Source: Chloranthus sessilifolius | Lineage: Eukaryota > Streptophyta > Magnoliopsida > Chloranthales > Chloranthaceae | Assembly: GCA_021018995.1 (NCBI GenBank) | Contig: CM037587.1 | Location: 69,831,604 to 69,895,603 of the forward strand | Direction of reading: 5' to 3' | Length of the DNA: 64,000 nucleotides | Shown here: positions 1 to 10,578 of the stretch, piece by piece | Numbering within the stretch: position 1 is the first letter of the stretch | How the letters are laid out: each line of letters begins with the position of its first letter | Translations under genes and position numbers: made by a program | The notes under the pieces: generated by a model | Database searches by the model: none | What the model was told of the DNA's origin: nothing | What the model saw: only the letters and a program-made list of their open reading frames with translations

Positions 1-146
1 GTAACTAACGGTTCCTAATCCAATGATACCTAGTTTCAAATAAAGGAATTGGCTCACCCAGATCATCGAGCACACATTGACTCGGGTCTCTAACACCAGT
101 ACATATCCTGTGTACTCAAGTTTGGGATCAATTGCAGGGTGTTACA
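1..146 (-). repeat. Element 1, start of 3' LTR (partial)
   Basis: The minus strand starts TGTAACACCC at 146 and is homologous to the end of the LTR at 10433-10578. The remainder, about 2.6 kb judging by the other LTR, lies left of the window. Confidence 0.88.
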
Positions 147-176
147 TCCTCCCCTCCTTAAATAAATTTTGGCCTC
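147..176 (-). promoter_or_regulatory. Element 1 polypurine tract
   Basis: On the minus strand a TTTTCGAGG block is followed by A-rich sequence and then AAGGAGGGGAGGA directly before the LTR TG. Element A has the same arrangement at 52450-52479. It is the expected second-strand primer of reverse transcription. Confidence 0.8.
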
Positions 177-909
177 GAAAATTGACAATTGTAGAAGGGA
201 ATGGGAACCATGTCGTCGGACAGTGTTCTCACAGGTGATCTTCATCATGACGTTAAAGCCTATTTATGACGGTGTACAATGAAGTTAGTATTCAGGTCTC
301 CTACTAGAGCTGTAAAACAAAAAATGTATCCCATATTAGGAACTTGAAAGGAGAAACTACTTGCCAACAATTATCATTGGGTACGTTCGCTAATTATTAT
401 AAGAAATTCACATGTACTGAAATGATCACCAATTATTATTAAAAATGTTCACATGCTCAAGCGTTTATGACTACTATTAGTTGCTACACATCACATATTA
501 GGGGTGGTATTGTTCCTAAATCAGAAATTTAAGATATTGGCTATTGGTATATCAGTGATTGAAGACGTAAACCACTATTGTTATCTCGATTACTAATGCC
601 ATTCAAAATCACAAATTTTGTAAGCAAGAGTGGCATAGCTAAGTGCAAGTATAAATAGGACTTTCATTTAGCCATTACTAACATTGTCTCTTCTAAATAT
701 TAGGATGTTTCAATGGCATACCAGATTTATAACTGAGCAAAAATTTACACGCTAACACAATTGTCTATTTCATCCATTCTCAACCATCAAAAGTAATTTC
801 ATAGACATCAAAATTAAAAATTTTCAAAAATTTAGAACTTGTACATCATTGATTTCTACTATTCATCCAATGTCATCAAAAGTAAAGAGTTTTAATCATC
901 ATCCAGAAC
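177..909. other. Element 1 3' untranslated region
   Basis: AT-rich sequence between the extra ORF and the polypurine tract. No coding potential was recognised on either strand. Confidence 0.5.
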
Positions 910-1942
910 TAGAAGCGTTCCTAGTAAAATCCGAGGTATATTCTCAGGCCCTTGCGATTCGTTGAGAGGCATCATCCGGGAAATGGTAGTGCATGATCTC
1001 CATGATCATTGCCTCCTGGAAATCCATCTGTCTACCGATCTCCGTCCGAGTGGTGAGGTTGTCGGAGGAGGTGGTTGGCGGTTGCGGTAGATCCCACACC
1101 TTCTTATTCAACATCTTCTGACTCAGGATCCATTCCTCAAAATTCTTGATGTTGTCGGTCCGATGCACTTCATCTGTCTGTATCACATAATTACCAACCT
1201 CATCTTGGAAGTCCCCAACAAGTCGTGATATGAGCCATGCATATGGCATGGTGTTCGATGGTTTCTTTCTCATTTCTAACATCCGATTGTGGGCATGAAT
1301 CAGCCCATCGATGACTAATTTTGCTGCATCAAACCATTTGTCCTCAAAAACTGCAAATAGAGCTTGCAGTAATACTCCTATCCTCTCTTCTTCTTCTTTT
1401 CTTAGAGGATAGAGGTTACATCAAAAAATGATGTTGATCCACCACATCTCAGATGGTAACTGTGATCTCTTCATAGATTGACCCAGTCCGTGTTGTCTGC
1501 GGGCCATCTTTGCGACTACGCGGTGGAAGGGCACTTTTTCAATGTTTGGTGGCAGTAATCCCCAATTTTCTCTATACATTAACGGGACATCCATGGCTGC
1601 GGCTACGCGATCATGATTAAATCTAAACCCTCGGTTGTCTATGGTTGTACTTAGTTTTCCTTCTTGCTCAACGTCGACGTTCTGGTAGAAGAGTTTGACA
1701 ATCCGTGGGTAGTAGTGTCCGTGGAACGGTTTAAGCAAGGTCGTCAAGTTAGCTCTTTCTAGATAATTAATTGACCAATAGAGTGCTTCCTCATTGTTGA
1801 AATACTATTGGTCAAAAGACCATTTTGACTCGAATGTTTTTGCATCCGACCACAGGTTGGGTTGTTCCCATATCGGTGGAAGGGTGGAACTAGACGGGGC
1901 TTTGCCCTTCGATTTTGTGAATGGTGTCGGCTTGGAAGTCAT
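910..1942 (-). pseudogene. Element 1 extra ORF remnant, plant-transposon-protein-like (between pol and 3' LTR)
   Basis: Read leftward, the remnant opens with MTSKPTPFTKSKGKAPSSS, a basic serine/proline-rich lead. It continues with a block containing FHGHYYPRIVKLFYQN and FRFNHDRVAAAMD, and ends with a charged segment near position 944. The same order (KGKAP lead, FHTHFYPWLVWLFYQN, FYFNLQDIAQAMD) occurs in element A at 50724-52133, so this is an inherited part of the family. The pattern resembles the Pfam 'putative plant transposon protein' group (PF20167, from memory). Its function is unknown. It is not gag, pol or chromodomain, and it has no transmembrane run that would suggest an envelope. 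The copy is broken. Confidence 0.72.
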
Positions 1943-2794
1943 AGAATGAGGAATCGAAAATGAAAGGGGGGAAAACTAGGGTGTTACCTTAGTGCATGCA
2001 CAAATCGGGAAAATAGAGATGATGAAGTTGCATGCTTGACGATCCTCGAAGCTTTGAGGGATTTGGCGTGAGAAATCACCCTTTTCAAAGGACAATGGAT
2101 TCGATTCCACATGGGAGAGAAGAGGAAAGGGCCCCACACTTGAAAGTTTCAAAAATGACATATTTGGGGTTTCTCATGCCCCTTATATTCCTTCACAGTC
2201 GTTGTGGTGACCTTATGTTCTTGCCGCTACAAGCCACAATCTGAAGATCTCGCCGTGGCGAGCTTTGATCTCGCTACAGCGAGGTATACAGAAGTAGGGC
2301 TCGCTATGTTTGTGGTGTTTTTGGGTGTCTTGCACTCCAGATTTGTACTAAGCACTAACAAGTGTGTTAAGGGTTGGTATATCCAAAAAATTTGTGTCAC
2401 TAAACCCATATATATCACGAGATTAATCCAGTGTGATTTAAAAAAGATCATATAGTACACATTCACTCTAATTTATGAGCATTAAATACATATATTGACA
2501 TGATTAATGACAACTGATCAGTACACTTAGTAATGACTGAACCTACTGGAACAAAAGCAGATACTGGTCGCATAATTCAGCATCACATTCCCACGTCGCT
2601 TCAATGGTGGAGTGAGTGCGCCATTGGTATATCCTAAAAATTTGTGTCACTATACCCATATATATCACGAGATTAATCCAGTGTGATTTAAAAACATCAC
2701 ATAGTACACATCACTCTAATTTATGAGCATTAAATACATATATTGACGTGATTAATGATAGCGGATCAGTACACTTAGTAATGATTGACCCTAC
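1943..2794 (-). other. Element 1 post-pol spacer with dyads
   Basis: About 850 bp separate the chromodomain end from the extra ORF. It holds two short dyads, CTCGCCGTGGCGAG (2249-2262) and CTCGCTACAGCGAG (2270-2283), of the type found in this element's own LTR (9310-9510). No separate gene was recognised. Confidence 0.6.
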
Positions 2795-2876
2795 TAGAAC
2801 AAAAGCAGATACTGGTCATTTAATTCGGTCTCACATTCCCACGTCGCTTCAGTGGTGGAGTGATTGCGCCATTGGA
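2374..2876. repeat. 250-bp direct tandem duplication, two copies
   Basis: The block starting TTGGTATATCC at 2374 recurs at 2624 with a period of 250 bp. The copies differ by scattered substitutions. The unit includes the last codons of the chromodomain (minus strand) and part of the following spacer, so the end of pol is present twice. One copy is followed by CTAAGACCAA, where the undivided chromodomain coding sequence continues. Confidence 0.85.
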
Positions 2877-5800
2877 CTAAGACCAATGGAATTCGCTTGG
2901 TTCTCAGAATTTGTTCCTTACGGTCTAATATCCTTATTGGCTCTTCAACCAGTGTCAAATCCTCTTTAACTTCAATTGGCTGGTAGTCCAACACGTGTGC
3001 CGCATCTCTCATGTACTTTCTCAACATCGACACATGGAACACATTGTAGATGCTCAACAACTGTGGCGATAATGCGATGCGGTAGGCCACTTCGCCAACA
3101 CAACCTAAAATTTCAAAAGGGCCAATGTAGTGGGGATTGAGCTTTCATCGCTTGCCAAATTGCATGACGCCCTTGGTCAGTGAGATCTTTACAAATACAT
3201 GATCTCCCACCTGAAGCGACCATGATTGTTACCATTATGCATCTTACATTGAAGCAAAAGACAATGTTGTATCCTAAGGTTACCTGAAATTCAATGTTTG
3301 ACCTCTTAAGATCAGCGTAACTCTTTTGCTTGCTCTAGGCAATCTTCAATCATTCCCGAATGAGACGGACGGTCTCATTTGTATTCTCAATGAGTTCATG
3401 GCCCAGTAATACACGCTCTCCAACTTCTTCCTAGTTGAGCAGAGATTTACATCGGTAGCCATACAATGCTTCAAAAGGAGCCATCCTGATGCTCGAATGG
3501 TAGCTATTATTGTATGCGAACTCGATCAAGGGTAAGTTTTTATCCCATGATCCTTGGAAGTCCAACATGCAGGCCTATAACATACCCTCGATTACCTGAT
3601 TTACCCTTTAAGTTTGTCCATCAGTTTGAGGGTGAAATGTAGAGTTGAATTCTATTTTTGAACCCATCCCTTCTTGGAATCGCTGCCAGAATTGAGATGT
3701 ATGGAGCGGGTCCTAATCTGACACAATGCTCGCAGGTATGTCGTGTAGTCTAACTATCTCCTTCAAGTATAATTCTGCTAATTTGCTTGCCATGTAGCGA
3801 GTACTGTAAGGCAGAAAGTGCGCTGACTTGTTTAATCGGTCAACAACTACCCAAATTGCGTTATGTCTCTTCTGAGTTCTCGACAAGGATGAAGTCCCTA
3901 GAAATGTTCTCCCATTTCCACTCGGGAATTGGTAGTGGCTGCAATAGACCAAATGGGTGTCTATTGTCGACTTTAACCTACTGGCAAACCAACCACTTTA
4001 CTACATGCTATGTAACATCTCTTTTCAATCCTTTCCACCAAAAGTTCTTTTTAAGATCATGATACATCTTGGTGCTGCTCGGATGAATAACATATACAAA
4101 CTTGTGGGCTTTTTCTAATATCTCATGTCGTAAGTCAACATTGGTCGACATGTACAATCATCCTTTGAACAATAAGGACCCGTCGTCTTTAATAGAAAAC
4201 TTCGGCTGATTTCCATTGAGTACCTCTTGTCAGATAACCATGAGTTTATAACGATCATTTGAATTTCTCTGATCCTTTCGAAGAGTGGTGATCATATCTT
4301 GATATTAGCTATCAGAGCTCTTAAATTTTTCACCTCTAATGTAGTGTCACCTGAGGCAATGTCTTCATGTAGACGCTATCTGTGTATCCTGGCCACGAGA
4401 TGTGAGAGCTGAGCAGATGATTTTTGCCTTAATGCAACAGCTACCATGTTTGCCTTTCCTGGACGGTACTGGATGGTATATTGTAGTCTTTCAGGAATTC
4501 CATCCATCTCTTTTGCCTCAGATTCAGATCCTTCTGGGTAAATAGGTACTTGCGGATCTTGTGGTCGGTGAATATCTCAAATGTTTCACCATACAAGCAA
4601 TGTCTTCAGATCTTTAAGGTAAAAATTACCACTATAAGTTCCAGTTCATGTGTAGGATAGTTCTTCTTGTGGTCTTTCAGCTGTCTTAAGCCATAAGCAA
4701 CTACCTTCTCTTACTGATTTAATACATATCCTAACCCACTATGGGATGCATCATTGTGCACTATGAATCCCCCATTGCCTAATGGTAGGGTGAGTACTGG
4801 TGCAAAGGTTAATCTTCTTTTCAGCTCTTGGAAATTTTGCTCACATGACTCGGTCCACTCAAATTTAGCATTCTTTCGGGTGAGTGGTTCAGCAAGCTTT
4901 GCAAACCCTTCAACAAATCTTCTGTAGTATGGGGCAAACCCCAGAAAACTACAAATTTTGATCACGGTTCTTGGCTACTCCCATTTGACTGCAGCTTTAT
5001 TTTAGTAGGGTCCACTTTTATACCAGCCTCAGAGATGACGTGGCCAAGGAAGCTTACTTGTTCTAGCTAGAATTTCCCCTGATTGAGCTTAGCATATAAT
5101 TGGGAGTCTCAAAGTGTTTAAAGTGCTAGCTGTAGGTGTTGCTCATGCTCTTCTCTCGACCTTGAGTAAATGAGAATATCGTCTATGAACACAACTACCC
5201 ATATATCCAGATTGGGTTTGAACACTCGGTTCATGAGATCCATGAAATATGCGAGCGCATTTGTTTGCCCAAATGGCATTACGAGAAACTCATAGTGACT
5301 GTATATTGTTCAAAAAGCTATTTTCGGAATGTCTTCAGCTTTCACCTTTATCTGATGGTAACTTGATCTCAAGTCAATCTTGGAGAACAATCTCTCTCCT
5401 TATAATTGGTCAAATAGATCGTCGATTCTTTGAAGCGGGTAGCAGTTTTTTATCATCAGCTTATTCAATTGTCTATAGTCGATTCACAGACACATAGAAC
5501 CATCCTTCTCTCTGACAAACAACACAAGTGCTCCCCATGGAGACACACTCGGCCTAATAAACCATCTAGAAGTTCTTACAATTATTCTTTAAGCTCCTTC
5601 AATTCTGTTGGTGCCATACGGTACGGCGCCTTCGATATCGGTTCGGTGTCGGGAGCTAAGTCCACTACAAATTCAACCTCTCTATCAGGCGGTAAACCCG
5701 ATAGTTCATCAGGGAAGTCTCGCACACTAGGAATATCCAAAATTTTAACTTATTCATCCCTTTGGCCTTGTAAGAATGCAAGGTAACCCTGACAACCACT

Positions 5801-6240
5801 TTTCATTAGTTGCTTGGCTCGTATAGCTGATATAAATGGCGCGATGGTTAAATGTTTGCCATAGAACCAGAACGGTTTACTCCTTTCAAGGCAAAAAGTG
5901 ACGATCTTCCTACGACAATCAACATTGGTGTGGTGTGCGGATAACCAATCCATGCTTAAAATTATGTCAAATCCTTGCATATGTAGTAGGATCAGTTCGA
6001 TTTCAGTTTCATGATCTTTAGAGTCTTCGATGGTGACTATCACTGATCGGTATACTGTGTTTGTGCTAACAGCACTTCCAGTCAGGACTGATACTATCAA
6101 GATAAAGGCGAGGGGTTCAGGACTGACTTTCATCTTTGTAGCGAACTGAGGTGTTACAAATAAATGTGTGGATCCTGGATCTATTAACAATTGAGCCTCA
6201 TAAAAGTAATAATCACTCTTCTTACACATGTGTATGGTAC
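2795..6240 (-). pseudogene. Element 1 pol remnant: protease, RT, RNase H, integrase, chromodomain
   Basis: Leftward order: protease region (about 5750-6235; aspartyl-protease block with VTPQFATKM and later GFDIILSMDWL), RT (about 4790-5600), RNase H (about 4390-4790), integrase zinc and core region (about 3300-4390; VIHP and FWWKGLKRD, then VVDRLNKSAHFLPYSTRY and LHDIPASIVSD), and the chromodomain end (2795-2920; KRIPLVLVQWRNHSTTEATW). A domain order ending in integrase and chromodomain is the Ty3/gypsy chromovirus arrangement. The remnant is broken in many places. Confidence 0.88.
3211..3283 (-). other. 73-bp intron-like gap in element 1 integrase C-terminus
   Basis: On the minus strand integrase coding reaches TTTCAG, then GTAACC opens a 73-base segment ending GCTTCAG, after which the conserved VGDHVF-type block begins. 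Element A has a gap of the same length (49329-49401) at the same domain position with GT and AG ends. The intron interpretation is inference. The position, ends and length are seen directly. Confidence 0.6.
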
Positions 6241-6388
6241 CTAGGTTTCATGCATAACATTCAATTAGACGTATACATACCCATTTATAACTTTTACAGA
6301 TAAAATTTTGAAAAATCATTTTCATTTACGCACCTTCTTCATCTAAAATGCAAATAAATAAGATTAACTATTCTGAAAGGATTTATAC
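6241..6388 (-). other. Intron-like gap between element 1 gag and protease
   Basis: The minus strand reads CAAG, then GTATAAAT, and about 148 bases later CCTAG followed by GTACC. Elements 2 and A have the same CAAG/GTAT start and CTAG or TTAG/GTA end at the same place, with lengths of 141 and 168. The remnant at 28408 is alignable. The block lies between the last gag residues and the first protease residues. Confidence 0.6.
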
Positions 6389-7622
6389 CTTGAATTACCT
6401 CGTTGTTGGCTTGAGCATCTTGAGCTGCAACCACATAAGCTCGGCCTTGCATCGTGGGCCGTGTGGATCTCAAAATTGGAGCTATTGTTGTTGCACTCTC
6501 CTTCATTTTAGGGCATTCTCTGATACAGTGCCCCATCTTTCCACATTTAAAGCAAGCTCTCGTGGTCTTTTGGCACTCTTCAGTCTTATGGGGTTTTCCA
6601 CACTTAGCACGTGCAATGGCTGGTGTGTAGGAGGAGGTACGGGAAACCATTGACTGTGTTCTTGGTATACCCGTGATCGTTGGGGTTGGTGCATTGAAAG
6701 GCCTTGGAGGTCTTTGAGGTAGAGGCAACAAAGCTGCCGGAGTAAATGATTTCATCGACGCCTCAAGAATAGGTGATGGTTGATATTTCATCAAGTATCT
6801 CGGCCTCTTATTGGCCTTCTCTGAGCTCACTGCTTACGATTGAGCCTTTCTACTTCTCGCTTTTTCATCCCTCCTTTTAAACATGTTATCAACATCCCTC
6901 TCAGCAATGAGGGCCAATCTCACTACTCGTTCGTAAGTCATCACTTCAAATAGGGATATCCTCTCTTTAATAACTAGCTTCAAGCCATAATCAAATTTCT
7001 GCGTCTTCATCAATTCGGTGGCCACTAGTGCTGCTACAAATCGGGATAGACGAGTGAATTTGGTCTCGTATTCTCGCACACTCAGTTGGCCTTGTACTAG
7101 GATCGCAAACTGAATTTCTAATTGACGCCTCTCAGGTGCCGGGAAGTACTTCTCAGATAAGGTTGCAGTAAATTTTGCCCAGGTCAAAGGTGTCCCTGGT
7201 GCTAAGGTTCTTTCCACTAACTTCCACCAAGAGCCTGCTTCACCCTCGAGTTGGAATGAGGCCCAACTCACTTTTTCTTCCTCCATACAGTGGACTCTTT
7301 GAAGCACCTTCTTGATATGGTTTAACCATTTCTCGGCTTCCATGGGATCGGCTTGCCCATAAATACTCGGAGGTCTCAATCTCCAGAAGTCTTGGAAACC
7401 GGATGGCTACCTTCTCTCAGCCAAAATTGCCATGGTGTTCACCACGGTCTCAAGCAGCTAATGGGTGTTTTCATCTCTAGGAACATTTCCAAGGTTGTTC
7501 CCCACTCCAGATGCATTGTTGTTGTTATTCATAGGGATTGCATTTGATCCCAAGACTAAGTCTTCACTATTTGTGGTGTCTCTAGTATTTATGGTCCTCA
7601 GTCTTCCCCATCGCGGAGGCAT
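6389..7622 (-). pseudogene. Element 1 gag remnant with zinc knuckle
   Basis: The remnant starts at an ATG near 7622. It contains the capsid-like block FYGQ/IYGQADPMEAEKWL, WASFQLEGEAGSWW and FTATLSEKYFP (about 6834-7379), and later ACFKCGKMGHCIRECP, a CCHC knuckle (about 6500-6560). The block order matches gag of elements A, B and 2. Broken. Confidence 0.85.
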
Positions 7623-7765
7623 ATTGACCTGTCATGGCCAAGCAAAGGCTAAGTTAGATCGACTCTAAGACTAGAGTCTTAGTTCTGAACCTAATCACTT
7701 CACCTACTGCCATTGTTTCAAAATTAAGTTATATGTCTGTATGCCCGTAAGACGTACAGCTTAGG

Positions 7766-7777
7766 GCTTTGATACCA
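7766..7777 (-). promoter_or_regulatory. Element 1 primer-binding site (tRNA-Met type)
   Basis: The minus strand reads TGGTATCAAAGC two bases inside the 5' LTR end. This is the usual initiator-methionine-tRNA primer site of plant chromoviruses. Confidence 0.85.
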
Positions 7778-8246
7778 CTTGTGACGGCTTGGATTTTCCT
7801 TACCACAAAACCCGTGCCGTTGGATCATGGTTGTGATCTAAATTACAGTGATACAATGGAATAGAAGTGCATAGATCACTTCCTGACAGCTCAATATTTC
7901 CGCACATAAAATACTAGGAAGGATCGGGCCATCTATCATTGGTAAGCATACAAAAAGGTGGAAGCAAAGTGCGTAAAGCAAAAAACAAAGCTATAATAAG
8001 AAACACAATGGCAGCAAAAACCCAAAAGAAACTATCACACTAATATATCCCAAAAATTATACATCATGCACATGCATTGCAAAACTATACACTAACATCC
8101 CAAATACCCAAAAATATACATCCACTGGTGAAGGTCGACCTTCACCAAAACAATGGAGTAAAATATGCATAATTGTATTTAGTTCATATAACATTATACC
8201 GTATATCATGAAACCCAAAATGATCCTAAATCTCAACCATAAGCAA

Positions 8247-8338
8247 TTAATGATGGAACACCTCAGGCGGTTCCTCCTCGTCCTCTGGGTTGTAATCTAG
8301 GTTTTCCTCCTGCTCTGTATCTTGTTCAAGGTCAGCTC
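8247..8338 (-). other. Acidic exon-like segment in element 1 LTR
   Basis: After TAGCTGCAG on the minus strand a frame rich in Glu and Asp runs to a stop. The preceding block (GCTCAG..CTCGACTATA) is shared with the LTRs of elements 2, A and B. The coding role is inference. Confidence 0.45.
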
Positions 8339-8641
8339 CTGCAGCTATGATGTATAGTCGAGGACTGAGCTACAGTCAAAGCTAAGTAGGGAATAACAAT
8401 GCTAAATCACAAATTTTAAGCATTCTCATTCATATATCTTGATGCCTAGATAGAAGTAGTTTAAAGAGATAAAAAAGTTAGCTAGAATGTCAAAGCATAT
8501 ACTGTCATGAAACATAAATAATCATGTTCAAAAAAATGCATATCCAATCAAGGAAAGCGTAACAAGAACTTGGAAACATGTCAAGCAAAGCAAGTCACAA
8601 GAACGTGTAACAGAAATCCCAAACGAGATCAAATGTCTAGC

Positions 8642-8851
8642 ACCTGAGCTATGTTAATAGGGTCACTAGAACGAAGAAGTGAAGCCCTTGAGCAATGTTA
8701 ACAAGGTCACTTGAAACGAGACTGGTCAAGCCCCTGACCTACGTTAACAGGGTCACTTGAGCTCATAAATCAAGCGCTTGAGCTACGTTAACAAGATCAC
8801 TTGAACTGAGACCATCATGCCCCTGAGCTACATTAATAGGGTCACTTAATC
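8642..8851 (-). repeat. Hairpin minisatellite in element 1 LTR, about 5 units
   Basis: On the minus strand the units read AAGTGACC, then CTGTTAACGT, then AGCTCAGGGGCTTGA, with variable spacers. They match the minisatellite in the LTRs of elements A and B (GTGATCCCGCTAAC then GGGAGCTTGA). Each unit has a dyad formed by its CAAG and CTTG ends. Confidence 0.8.
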
Positions 8852-9309
8852 AAAGACATAATGAACATACAAGGTGTGAACACATATACAAGGCAAGCAT
8901 TAAGAATTTAATTCAAATCGAGGAATTTACAACTTATGGGATCATATACATCAATGTATCAAGATGCGAGTTACAAAAGCATGCAAAAATCATGCATAAA
9001 GTCCAATTTATAAGCTTCAAAACATGTCAAGATTCTTTGTATATCAATTCTAGAAAATATTGAGTGTTTACTATTTGCATCATTGACAAGAATTAGAGAA
9101 AATAAGCAATCAGGCTAGAATTCTTCCCTACCTTAAATTCGGAACCTCACGAGAAAACTCACACGATCGAGGCTAAATCCCTCTCAACTACTCTTCGAAT
9201 TCACCCTAAAACATTCATTGTATGTATACTAATGGTTAATGAACCATACGAGACTAACACATGGTCATACAAGGCGTAACAAGGCATGAAACCCAACCCT
9301 CAAAACAGG

Positions 9310-9510
9310 GGACACCTCACTGCCGCGAGCTATAGGGTTGCCACGGTGAGCTCCTCAGGTGCCATATGAGTAAGGCATCTCATTGCGATGAGAAATCCTA
9401 GAGCCAAATTGGCCTAGGTTTCAAGGTAGCACTCACCGCGGTGAGTGCTTCAGATTAACTCTAGCTGTGGTGAGCCTACTTATCGCAGCGACAAGCCTGA
9501 TGGACTCGCC
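9310..9510. repeat. Palindrome array in element 1 LTR
   Basis: Several GC-rich dyads occur here. The best is a 22-bp perfect palindrome at 9428-9449 whose core is CACTCACCGCGGTGAGTG. Related weaker dyads are at 9320-9350, 9385-9400 and 9470-9500. Confidence 0.8.
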
Positions 9511-10578
9511 AAGCTCTTGCTCTTTCTTTCAAACCTTGAAAACTTCACCATATTGCCTAACCCTCATCCTATAGATGCATTAGAACCATATCACAAATGA
9601 TTTTTCCAAATTTAGACTTTTATCCTATTTAGATTGCATGAACTATGATCCGAGACATCAGGAATCGGAGGAATCAGTTTCTAGGCTCTTCATGTGCTCG
9701 ATTTTCGGTTCCCAGGCAAGCATTCCCAGAATTTGACTAAATAGGATCTGATTTAGGAACATCGAGTTCTCCTAGCCTCTGTTGATCATGCATGCACAAA
9801 TTGCGTGGCATCTGACCTCAAGATTTCGGCTATGAAGCCTTCACAAGTTCGATACTCAAAATTAATTGCATGAGATTCTATAACTATCGTGAATCAATCC
9901 TAAATCTAGCGAAAGAGATTTATGAGATGGATATCGAATATTTATCATAGCGAGTTCTTCGCATGCGACATTTTTCGAGCTCTGGTGAAGAGATGTCTCA
10001 TCGTTCACTCGATCAAATGCTCGATTTCATGATTATAGGGCTCGAGGTAATGGAGAATCATTGCGAAGATCAAGATACGATGAATATCAATCGCGACGCC
10101 AAGTGGCTTGGAAGCCTTTCAAGGTAGAAGACGAGAGGAGAAGAGAAGGGTTTCTCTCTTTCTCAATTTGTCAATCACAACTCCCATGCATAGGTTATGA
10201 GTGGGAACTACTTCTTATAACTAGAGGGGTCCAAATTGGGTGAGGAGTTGATGCACCCAGCTCGGTGTATGGGTTTTCCATAGAGTCATATTAATGGATC
10301 TAACACCATGGGTCTTATTGGTAATGGGTTCTGATCCTCGGGCTATTGACTCAAAGGTCTGTCTTAAGGCCTATCATTATTGGGTCACATGGATTAGGCT
10401 CGACTCCCCAATGGGTTTTGACTCTTGGGTTAGTAACTGACGATTCCTATCCCAATGATTCCCAGTTTCAAATAAATGAATTTGCTCACCCAAATCATCG
10501 GGCGCACATCAACTTGGGTCTCTAACACCAGTACATATCCTGTGTACTCGAGTTTGGGATAAATTATAGGGTATTATA

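Larger units (their letters stand above)
1..10578 (-). mobile_element. Element 1: Ty3/gypsy chromovirus (Tekay/Del type), minus strand, 3' LTR cut by window edge
   Basis: Read on the minus strand the parts run: 5' LTR (7780-10578), methionine-tRNA primer site, gag with zinc knuckle, protease, RT, RNase H, integrase, chromodomain end, spacer, an extra ORF, polypurine tract and the first 146 bases of the 3' LTR. The two LTR ends that can be compared (1-146 and 10433-10578) are clearly homologous, with by eye about one base in eight different, so the copy is old. Its coding regions are broken many times. Its right LTR abuts element 2 integrase sequence at 10579, so it inserted into element 2. 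The matching left flank lies outside the window. Clade assignment rests on the chromodomain and domain order, which is established for Tekay/Del-type chromoviruses. Confidence 0.9.
7780..10578 (-). repeat. Element 1 5' LTR (about 2.8 kb)
   Basis: The LTR is bounded by the primer site at 7780 and by the switch to element 2 integrase at 10579. It contains the acidic exon-like segment (8247-8338), the hairpin minisatellite (8642-8851) and the dyad array (9310-9510). Short ORFs inside it are not conserved and were left out. Confidence 0.88.
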
